From Pelargonium nanum (taxonomy: Eukaryota; Streptophyta; Magnoliopsida; Geraniales; Geraniaceae): 42,582 nucleotides of DNA. A program made the position numbers and the translations under genes. The stretch lies in the NCBI GenBank assembly GCA_036897485.1, contig JAYMTF010000255.1:1-42582 (forward strand). The letters are read 5' to 3'. Positions within the stretch are counted from its first letter, which is position 1. Every line of letters begins with the position of its first letter. The notes below the pieces were generated by a model. That model was not told the origin of the DNA. It searched no databases and saw only the letters and a list, made by a program, of their open reading frames with translations. Positions 33,884-42,582 of the stretch are shown here, piece after piece.

Positions 33884-36725
33884 ATGGGCACAATCGGCGA
33901 ACCACCGAGCTCGAGGCTTTCCGGCAGACCCTACCACCCTCCGGGAAGGCTCCCGCCGCCTCCTCCTCGGCCCCGATTCGAACCTGTTGATCGCGAAAAG
34001 GTACTCTCGCTCTCAATTCGCTTTTCTAGGGTATCCATTTTTTTGTATATATTTTTTCCTTTTTTTAGTGTAATGCTGTGCTATGCAATGTCATGAAGCT
34101 GAAACTCGTAAGATTCCGGAGAAAATTTAGGGGAAAAAGTGGACTATGAACTATGATTTGAAGGTTTTGGTTTGTGCTGCGAAGTGCTGGCTTTTTTGGT
34201 TTAGTTTGGGACCTTTTTTTTTATGATTTATTTATTTTTACTGTACTATACTGTGTTCTGCAATGCTCTAAAGCTCAAACTCGAAAGGTAACGGAGAAGA
34301 ATTAGGGAAATAAGAGTAATGTGAACTGTAATTTGAAGGTTGTGGTTTAATGATGTGTTCTGCAATGAAGAAAAATGAGCTGAAGCTTGAAAGATTATGG
34401 AGAAAAATTAGGGGATAAAGAGTACTTTGAACTATAATTTGAAGATTTTGGTTTGTGCTGTGAAGTGTTGGCTTAGCTGATTGAGCTGGGCTCAAATTTA
34501 TTCTAGTTTCAATTTTTTTTCACACTGCAATGTTGTGTTCCTCAATGACCTAAAGCTTAAACTTGAAAGGTCACGGAGAGAAATTGGGAAGAAAGAGTAA
34601 TGTGAACTATAATTTGAAGGTTTTGGTTTGTGCTGCAAAGTGCTGGCTTGGTTGATTGAGTTTGGCACTTTTATTTACTGTCATGTTGAGAAAAATTAGG
34701 GAAATAAGAGTAACATGAGTTATAATTTGAAGGTTTTGGTTTGTGTGGCAAAGTGTTAGGTTGGCTGATTGAGATGGGCTCAAATTAATTTTAGTTTCAT
34801 TTTTTTTTTCCTCTGTAAAGCTCTGTTCTGCAATGCCATAAAGCTGAAAATTAAGCTGAAACATAAAGGTTATGGAGAAAATTTAGTGATAAAAGAGGAC
34901 TGTGAAGTGTGATTTTTGATATATGTTGTTGTTGTTATTTGCAGACTTGCCCATTGTTGCTTCGAGTTTTCACCAAGGTATGAACATTATTCATAACCAA
35001 TATTGTTGCTTATGAACTATTTATGATATTGATTACTATTGGGTTGCTCATATTATTGGTTTTATAGATTGGAGTTGTGTTGTTTCTGTTAGATAGTTAT
35101 AGTGCTATTAGTTACATTATTGTTGTTGCCTCTGTCTGAAGTTCGATGAAAACGAGCAGCTCAATGGTAAAAAATAAGATAGAACAAAGGATTTTAAATA
35201 AAATAATCCACGAAACGATTTTCTTATTAGGAAAATATAATAGAAAGTCACTTCAACGATATCAATATATGATTGATTGGTTTATGGTTCCCTCTTTGCC
35301 AATGTGTTTGCCTCAACCACGTTAACGGGATATTAGGAAGTAGGAGAATGTAACTTTGCAGGTGGGTGATCTGTGTTTTATTTTGTGTTATTGCAATTGG
35401 AGAAATAGGTTCCGTTGCGAACTTTTAGAAAATGAATAACTCAGTTTGTGTTTAAACTGCGGACAAGGACTTTTAGAGTGGTTGTGGCAGTGACTTTTAC
35501 CAACTTCGTGTGTGTGCGCACGCGCATGTTAAATAACTATTTGAGAATAGTTGATGAAATCATCATTAGTCCATCTTTGAGATGAGAACACTAAGGTAAC
35601 ATTTGGATTAAATAATTTGTTCATGAATGAGAATGGGAATGAGATTCCAATTCATTATCTTTGTATAAAAACTTTTTGGTCATTAGAATGGCTTTGGAAT
35701 GAGAATCTCATTCCGAGTCCCATTCTTAAAAAACTGATCCAAATGGTACCTAAATATATAGATAGTAGTCATTATTTGATTCCAAGTGAAAATGCAAGTT
35801 GTATCGGGTTTTCAATGTGGTTTTGGTATTGGGTTTGGCAGAATGGAGGTCATCATAGCGGAGAAGAATTTGCAATAAGAGGCAAGGAACCTAAAGACGA
35901 GGTTCAAATCTATACATGGAAAGACGCAACACTCCGCGAGTTAACTGATCTTGTATGTTCCTTCCCAATTCAGTTATTTCATGAAAGAAACACGTGACTT
36001 TTTTTTCACGTTCTTTGATTGATTTGTGTTCTCTTACCAGGTCAAAGAGGTTGCTCCAGAGGCCAGGAGAAGAAACGCAAAACTGTCATTTGCATTTGTA
36101 TATCCCGATAAAGGCGGTCGGTTCGTGTTGAGAGAGGTAGGTGCTAATAAAAGCCGGTATCATTTCATCTAGCTGATTTATTCATCCTTGGCCTACAAGT
36201 ATAGCCTGTTGTTTTCTCGGGTTGTATTGAATTTCATGTTAGTCACAATCATATATATTTTGCACACGCAATTAAGGTAGCGTTTGGAGTAGAATTTGTG
36301 CTCAAGAACTAGAATGAGTAGATTGAGACGAGACCCTCATTTTCATTCCCATTCTGGATTCCTTTTTCCATTCCAAAAGTTATAATTCAAACACTTCCCA
36401 AGTTTGAATTAAGCTGTCAATGACCAAAACACATATATACTCTATACTCTATAGACAACACGAGTGAAACAGTTGCATCTTTTCAATTTCGTGTTTCCAT
36501 GGCTTTTTTCTGAAGGTGGGGATGACGAATTCTTATGGAAACGGGAAGCGCCCAGACGACAACAAAGCATTGGCTGAACTGAACTTTCAGGTAAAATGAA
36601 GCATCCATATCTCGGCATATGCTGAATTTTTTCAATATTTCGTATCAAATATCTGATACTTTTCTCACTCGTTTGTATATTTGACGTTACAGATCGGAGA
36701 TTACTTGGATGTGGCGATTCTGTAG
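33884..36725 (+). CDS. SAP18: SAP18, subunit of Sin3-histone deacetylase and ASAP complexes
   Basis: Nuclear adaptor that links Sin3/HDAC repressors and transcription factors, and in the ASAP/PSAP complex joins RNA processing. In Arabidopsis it also interacts with HDA19 and AGL15-type MADS factors. Six exons fit: 33884-34000, 34945-34977, 35842-35952, 36041-36136, 36516-36590 and 36693-36725, all phase 0, encoding 154 residues (Arabidopsis about 152). The N terminus is Pro/Arg-rich (residues 16-34), typical of plant SAP18. The ubiquitin-like SAP18 fold begins TCPLLLRVF (40) and includes YTWKDATLRELTDLVKEVAP, RNAKLSFAFVYPDKGGRFV and the C-terminal DYLDVAIL. The upstream in-frame ATG at 33785 is rejected as start because it adds a Lys/Glu run absent from the family. 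Intron 1 holds a repeat array and introns 2 and 4 hold MITEs. Confidence 0.95.
34076..34912. repeat. Six-copy degenerate tandem repeat in SAP18 intron 1
   Basis: A unit of about 100-185 bp recurs with the landmarks GCAATG, TAAAGCT.AAACTTGAAAGG, ACGGAGA.AAATTAGGG, GTGAACTATAATTTGAAGG, TTTTGGTTTGTGCTG, AAGTG.TGGCTTGG and TGATTGAG. Copies start near 34076, 34257, 34355, 34525, 34680 and 34820; several are shortened. The array fills nearly all of the intron. ORFs read on the other strand are by-products of the repeat. Confidence 0.85.
35595..35750. mobile_element. Tourist/Harbinger-like MITE in SAP18 intron 2
   Basis: It begins GGTAACATTTGGAT. It ends ATCCAAATGGTACC, that is 13 of 14 bases inverted. 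The flanks are TAA at 35592-35594 and 35751-35753, a PIF/Harbinger-type duplication. It is 156 bp long and its subterminal part is rich in GAATGAGAATGGGAATGAG-like words. Confidence 0.8.
36276..36399. mobile_element. Second, decayed MITE of the same style in SAP18 intron 4
   Basis: Left GGTAGCGTTTGGAG and right (reverse complement) GGGAAGTGTTTGAA are imperfect inverted ends. The interior also has ATTCCCATTCTGGATTCC-type words like those in the 35595 element. TAA precedes the left end, but the right-hand duplication is not exact. Confidence 0.5.
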
Positions 36726-37690
36726 AAGCGTAAGTTCACAGTGCCTGTATGGATTCTCTTACGTCAGATCAGTTTCTTTGATAGAACGACTAGGATTGTA
36801 TTTGCACATTTGATCACTTTTTGATGAGTACGATCGATATTTGGTTGTACAAGGATTTATGCTTATATGCTTACATGATCTGTATACGATTTTGAACCCT
36901 AACAAAATTGTGTAAGGATATGAAATGTTATAATATGGTTTGTACTATTTCATGTAAAAGAAAAAAGGTTTTGGCACGTTTGGAGAATGTACCAAAAGGG
37001 TTTTAAGTATCTATTTTGTGCTAAATTGGTCATCAATTTAATTTTTATTTCAATTTAGTCTCTTTTTTGTTTTGTGCCAAATTAGCCCCATTATGCTACA
37101 TGGACAACATGATAGGACATGAATGATTTTTCTCTCTTTTTGCACAAAAGCCTGTTACAAGTATAGACAGGTTACATATTTGTTTAATCTAATTACAAAT
37201 CCAATATTAACATTCATATCTATCATTATGATGATGTTTATTAACTCACTAGGATCTTCCTTTGCCCACAAGTCATGACATAATCTCCTAGTCTTATGTG
37301 GCAAAAACATCAAGCTATTAACCATAAAAAGTAAGCTTAAATAATTGAAGATCGCTTGAAATGGACTGAACCTGTATTTAGAAACCGTGAAATTGACGTC
37401 AGTTTCACGCTAGGTCATTTTTCAAATAACGTCAGAATTATATACATGAACTATCAAACTCCATACAAATAAACACAAATTATTAATTTTTTGTGTTAAA
37501 AATATGCTTATGTGACACTTCAGTTAACAATTTTAGTGAGATGTCATTTCTCTTAACTTTGATGAAAATGTAACTTGTTTCAACTTTCCAAATGACTTTC
37601 TTCAAACCAAAATGGAGGTTCCAATTACTTATAATGAGCTCAGCATTTGAACTACAGTTTGAGGATTTAAGCAGGAAACCGTACCTCAAA
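36726..37690. other. Intergenic gap between the convergent SAP18 and PGRL1 genes
   Basis: Holds the 3' UTRs of both genes; AT-rich, without a supported ORF. No clear transposon was seen. Confidence 0.5.
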
Positions 37691-39995
37691 TTAAGCTCCA
37701 CTTCCTTCCGGCAACGTAATCAACCGTGTCTTCGAATCGTACACCAATGACGTTCCACAACTGGTGTAATATATCCATTAGAGCAATGAAAATTACATAT
37801 ATTGTACAAAATAAACACAAATAGCGTTTCAAATAGAGCTGAGAATCAAGAATCAGAATGAGATTATGATTTTTCAGTCGTGTATAATCCAAACTTTACC
37901 TAGTTCTAATGAGACAAGATTATAAAGTTTGTGGGTAGTAGAATTGGACTTACTTCGAGCATTTAAGATTGTTGTTCTTCCCGCCACTGGAAATAGATAG
38001 TATGGTTCCGAAGAAGGAGACGTTTTCGGTACCACAGTTTGGGCAAGGTCCCTAAAGATTAACATCACAAGTTAATAATTGTTGCGCTGCATTTCAATTT
38101 CTATATATCATTGTTTTAGTGCAATATCAAAAATGAATTTTCAAGAGAGACCTACCTTTAAGATCAAAAAGTCCTTCACAATTACATTTGTAAAGGCCAC
38201 AGCCAGATAAACTATGAGGGGCAAAGCAGCAAACCAAGTGAAAATGAAACTGAACGGCTCTGGAAGCTGCAATTCAAAGATTTATGATAATAAATAAACA
38301 AATCTAGATATCAAGAGATGGCAATCCAGGTTTCAGGTTGGATTTTTCCGGACTCGGGTTGAAAAGCCACAACCTGGATCCCCCAGTCCGCGGGAGATGT
38401 GGATCAAGTCGTGGATTTTAAATAGAAAATGCACAATTTTCCCAACCCGAACAGCACAATTTCCACGGTAAACCCAACATGAAAGTTATTTGGGTCTATT
38501 TTATACGACCCTGACTTGCGAAAACGCGGGGTGGCTTTCGGGTCTAATTTGCCAGCTCAATGCTCAATTCAAAGCAGAGATTAAAAAGTAAAACTTTTAA
38601 TATGATGTTAATCAATTGTCAAAGGCCATTTCTCCAGTCCAACTATCAGTTAGTTCACTATCTTTATGATAATTGGCAAATAAAAACAGTTTAGGACTGT
38701 GTCCAGTGCCAACCACATCATCTTAAGGAAGAAATATACTGTTAATAAAATACAAAAAAATAATTACCTCAAGAAGATATGTGATTTCAAATCCAGTCAG
38801 ATCATCCAGGAAGAAAAACCTTAGAGAACACATAAAGAAATGTGTAAGAAGATATATACTTGAAAAAGGCTACTTGACTCCTGACCATAGAAGGAAATGA
38901 AACCTGAAGACATTTCTTAAAAGTTAACCTAACTATGTACTACCGAATGCACTTAGCAAAGAAACAAAGTTTGTTACCGTAAACTCATTTTTTTATCAGA
39001 AAAAAAAAAAGTTAGGCAACTAGATGCTATGCATTATCATAATGTCGTGTCACCAAATATAACTGGATAATTTAAAAGTTCAAACAATATTTGTGCATAC
39101 AGTTCATGGACACAACTGAACCCTGTGAAAAATATGCATTCGGTGTACATAAGGTACAATCTATCAAGATTACGGTATCAATGGACCTTGCTCAGAGTAT
39201 TCAAAAGCAGCTTTTTAATTTTTGTAGCCTTTTTCCATAAAACAAACTACTAGAGAAGTAGTTATGTGATCAAAGATTTTCATTTGTAAGTTCTATACAA
39301 CCATCGCATTAATGAAAAAAGAAGAAAAAAAATGCTACTTACAGTGATAGTGCAACAACAGAAGCTGGAACATACAACAGGAACATCTTTAAATAATCAA
39401 CGGTCAGATCACTGTAAACCTATAGAATGTAAGATAAACAGTAAACTGACTAGAAGGTTATCATAGAGGTGATTATCAAAACATGACAAAATAAACTCAG
39501 AGCACCAAGGAATCTGAAATTCTAATGTGGATAGACCATAAGGTATAGGTCAGAACAATTGAGCGTTTATATTCAAACTCACAGTAGATAATGTCCTGCC
39601 ATTTTTACAATATTTTTCATCATATTCCCACACCACTTTTGTAATTGATAACACAGATCAGGCAACAACATTGGAATCAGATGTGCTATACATACTCATT
39701 GGCTAGAATTCACGTTTAGAATCAGCAAGTTGCATAAAATGTGTACTAACGTGTTTGCTTAAGATGCCAGGGTATTTGGATGATGTTCATTTTTCAAGTT
39801 ACGAAGTAGTTTGGAACATTCAAGCAACATGACTTCCTATCAGATCCTGTTCAATAGCTAACCCAAAATTTGGGATCACGTGACTTGATATTGAGTATTT
39901 AACTCGTACTTGAGTTAACAGAACTCACAAGATTTCATTCTGAAACAGACTTGAAGAGGTTAAGCTTGATTTCTATCATTAACTGGTATATACAA

Positions 39996-40037
<42 letters not shown>

Positions 40038-42180
40038 CTTCTTAGTAACTATGAGAAAACATAACTGTATTTGTTTGCATTTCTAATGCACTAAATTGTG
40101 CATAATTCAATGCGCACAGGCATACGAACACGGAAAATAAAAAGGAAGTAACATACACACCTTCCGACTCCGGAGACTGCACCGTGGACCCTCAGCTACA
40201 ATTTCACTCCCTTCAATCTAGAAGAAAAATATAAGTATCATTAGTAGATATCATTTTATTTGATCACTAGATAGCTATAAATGATGACAAAAATCAATTA
40301 AACTGAAACAATTAACAAACAATTAATAACAAGATATAACATGAAAAATGAAATGACACACCTAGGTTCAGCAAAAAAATAGTCTCTACCTCCCATGGAG
40401 CATCAAACTAGAAAATACTAACAAACTGGTTCTGAAAAAGAGACTTACACTTCCTAAAAGAATAAATTGGTTGTTGATATGGGCGTGTTTGTTAAGTGAT
40501 TGCACAAGAATGACAAATATAAAGTACAGTCAATTAAGTGCAACACAAACAGGTATGAAGCAAATACACAAACCTTTAGTCTTATCTTCAAATCGTCATA
40601 CTCTTTATCAGTCATTATTGGCTTCCCAGATACATAGGCCATTGCAGCTTCCAAGAATTTCTGTTCATCAGAACCTGCATGATCACAAACCAAGAATGTC
40701 TTTGAATTCATACTTTATGTAGGCATCATGAACAATGAAATTAATATCAACGACACAGGTTGAAATGCCTATATAGATCGTCCATACTTAGCATGACCAC
40801 ACTGCTTCCTTCCCACATTAATTCTTCCTTGAGATTATCAAATTCCTCATTTGACATTGTAGCCTTTCCTTCATAATAGAAAGACTGTAGCAGAAACCAA
40901 AAACAACTTAGTCTCATTGCCATAGATAACACCGACACAAAAGTTACAAGACCTGACAGAAACAATACTTTCACGACAAAAGAGGAAACTATAGTTTTTT
41001 TTTTCCTATAAAGAAGCAAGAGGACAAATGTGAAAGGAATGTGTTTCAGTACTTGTAGTGCTTGAAGAAACTCTTGTTCGAGCTCACCCAGTGACTTCTT
41101 CTTTCTCTCTATGCTACAATATGGCAGGACATTACTATCAACAACATCATCTTTTCCAACCTGACCTGAAAAGATCACTGACGTCAGGATATGAATTATA
41201 CTTATAGAAGGAGCTCCGCCAACACAAACTAAATCATATAACTACGCCAAAAACCACAAGCAACCTTCCTTTCAAGTAAAACACATTCATAGACACACAA
41301 AAATCATACCGTTATGCATCATCATATCATCTTAATGAACTGTCCGCCCCGTCCCAGCAATTACATATTGTACTCATGGCAATAATATCTCAATTAACAA
41401 TTATAATCCATACATGCGCATACAAACATTGATGCGCATAGTATAGCAATGAGGAACACAGATTTTCAGCAAACTTATACATGAATAACTTATTAATTAC
41501 AAAAAGAACACACACAAGCTCTAACCAGCTACCAAAATTCTGTTACAAGGCAGTCCACATGAATGTCATATTCATAGTTAGCAAATGACTAATCACTAGT
41601 TTATCCATAAAACACATACTTCCACTAAAGTTCTACATAAATAAACTGGCTAATTCCAGGAAGATCATACCGCTAACCAGCAACCAAAATATTGTTGCAG
41701 AGCAATCAAAATGAATTTCATATTGATAATATCAAAATTAGCAAGTGACTCATCACTATTCACAGATGTCCAGTAAAATTACATAAAAAAACATGCTAAT
41801 TACAATCAGTAATTTACAGGAAAATCATACACAACCTCTAACTAGCCACCAAATTTTTGTCACACAGCAATCAAAGTGAATCTCATATCCATACTATCAA
41901 AATCAGCAAATCACTCCAAATAACAAATTGAACTTTCAGTAATTATATCTAAATCAGCAACAAACGCTCCAAATCCAAAACCATAAATTCTACCTTGCTG
42001 ATCCGCAGTAGCCTTCGGAGCAACCAAAAACAGCTTCCGCCGGAGGCAAAATCGTCGCCGATCAACAAACTGAACCGATCGAACTCTAGAACAGGAAGGA
42101 GACAGCAAAACCGAGGGTTTCCGATGAGGCGCGGTGAAGAGACGAGGAGACGTCAGAGTAAACCCTAACTTGGCAGCCAT
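37691..42180 (-). CDS. PGRL1: PGRL1, PGR5-like thylakoid protein of cyclic electron flow
   Basis: Works with PGR5 in antimycin-A-sensitive cyclic electron transfer from ferredoxin to plastoquinone around photosystem I. Ten exons fit (transcription order): 41994-42180, 41053-41165, 40788-40884, 40574-40674, 40161-40217, 39343-39419, 38768-38819, 38156-38266, 37954-38051 and 37691-37760. They give 320 residues (PGRL1A is about 324), all in phase. Residues 1 to about 60 form a Ser/Arg-rich transit peptide. The stromal part has VLPYCSI (Cys79), MSNEEFDNLKEELMWEGSSV and GPRCSLRS (Cys179). Two membrane spans are at about 194-216 and 233-258, then GPCPNCGTEN (Cys268, Cys271) and KCSNCGT (Cys296, Cys299). 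The six cysteines match the known redox set. The ATG at 42180 is preferred over the upstream in-frame one at 42402, as it gives a family-like start. Ends LPEGSGA. Confidence 0.95.
38314..38559. mobile_element. hAT-like MITE, family A, in PGRL1 intron 7
   Basis: Left AGAGATGGCAATCC and right (reverse complement) TTGAGCTGGCAAATTAG form imperfect inverted ends. The inside has CCCGAACAGCACAATTTCC and a GCGGGGTGGCTTTCGGGTC word as in the copies at 19144 and 23887. It is fully intronic. Confidence 0.55.
39996..40037. repeat. (GT)n(GA)n compound microsatellite in PGRL1 intron 5
   Basis: A run of about eight GT units is followed directly by about thirteen GA units. Likely polymorphic within the species. 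Confidence 0.95.
41511..41960. repeat. 160-bp tandem repeat, almost three copies, in PGRL1 intron 1
   Basis: Units start at 41511, 41671 and 41831. Shared landmarks are CTCTAACCAGC.ACCAAAAT, GTTGCAGAGCAATCAAAATG, TCATATT.ATA, TAGCAAATGACTAATCACTA and, at the end, TTACAGGAAAATCATAC. The third copy runs into the 5' splice-site side of the intron and is incomplete. Confidence 0.85.
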
Positions 42181-42582
42181 AGGTTCCAGATCTGAGCAAA
42201 CGGCGACCGGAGAGAAGGTTCCGGCGGCGATTCCGGCGGAGGAGGAGGAGGAGGAGAGAGAGTGAAGTGGCGATGAGAAGATCGGAGCATAGTGATTTTG
42301 TGGGTTTTGGAGTGATTGGTTGTTTGGAGGGAAAGAGAGATAAGATAGAGAAGCAATGTGTGGAGGGAAATGCAACGGCTTTTTGTCATTTTTTGAAAAC
42401 AAATCAATAACTGATCATTATAAGACGTACCTTAAAAGCCACGTCATCATTTTATACTATGATTTAAACAATTAAAATCTATACTGTGTATGTTAAACTT
42501 GATGAGAATGCATTAGGGGATGCCACCTCACCAAGTTTTGCAATTCTCAAGCTTCTCATGAATGTCTTTTCACCTCCCATAG
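42181..42582. other. PGRL1 leader, promoter and window end
   Basis: The first 220 bp encode the CT-rich leader of PGRL1 on the minus strand (GGA/GAG repeats on the plus strand near 42237-42263). The last 180 bp are AT-rich. No further gene can be recognised before the window ends. Confidence 0.5.

Noticed and set aside
34268..34864. Two minus-strand ORFs with a repeated KPTLHSTNQNLQII-like phrase
   Set aside because: The apparent protein repeat is only the translation of the intron 1 tandem repeat of SAP18.

Overview
This is nuclear DNA from a flowering plant, almost certainly a core eudicot. It is AT-rich, its genes are cut into many small exons with GT-AG introns, and the spaces between genes are filled with MITEs, SINE-like pieces, microsatellites and decayed tandem repeats. 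Six complete protein genes can be rebuilt exon by exon. In each the reading frame continues across every splice and the length is normal for the family. No rRNA, tRNA, CRISPR array or bacterial feature was seen. Family and clade assignments come from recalled motifs, not from a database search.

Layout: (1) 2360-9788 (+), a SOC1/TM3-clade MADS-box gene closest to AGL14/AGL19, with a 4.5-kb first intron holding two copies of a MITE. (2) 13153-15553 (+), STAY-GREEN (SGR/NYE), the chlorophyll Mg-dechelatase, with a paired G-box about 310 bp upstream. (3) 18970-23247 (-), a Cdh1/FZR/CCS52A-type activator of the APC/C, with an E2F-type site in the promoter or leader. (4) 23.3-30.3 kb, a gene-poor stretch with a degenerate ~80-bp tandem repeat, a Harbinger-like MITE and a possible copia LTR. 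(5) 30354-32143 (-), an alpha-expansin resembling the root-hair EXPA7/EXPA18 clade, with a full match to the root-hair element just upstream of its TATA box. (6) 33884-36725 (+), SAP18, a histone deacetylase complex subunit, with a six-copy repeat array in intron 1. (7) 37691-42180 (-), PGRL1, the thylakoid protein of cyclic electron flow, convergent with SAP18 and with a 160-bp tandem repeat in intron 1.

The genes do not form an operon, but their order is informative. From memory, Arabidopsis carries AGL19, SGR1, CCS52A1/FZR2 and PGRL1A close together at At4g22890-22950, and AGL14, SGR2, CCS52A2/FZR1 and PGRL1B at At4g11880-11960. SAP18 and SOC1 are near neighbours at At2g45640-45660. The window therefore looks like an unduplicated or less fractionated version of an old angiosperm block. 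I saw no convincing new biochemical system. The most interesting material is regulatory (E2F, G-box and root-hair elements), the conserved gene order, and a striking number of tandem repeats in introns and intergenic DNA.
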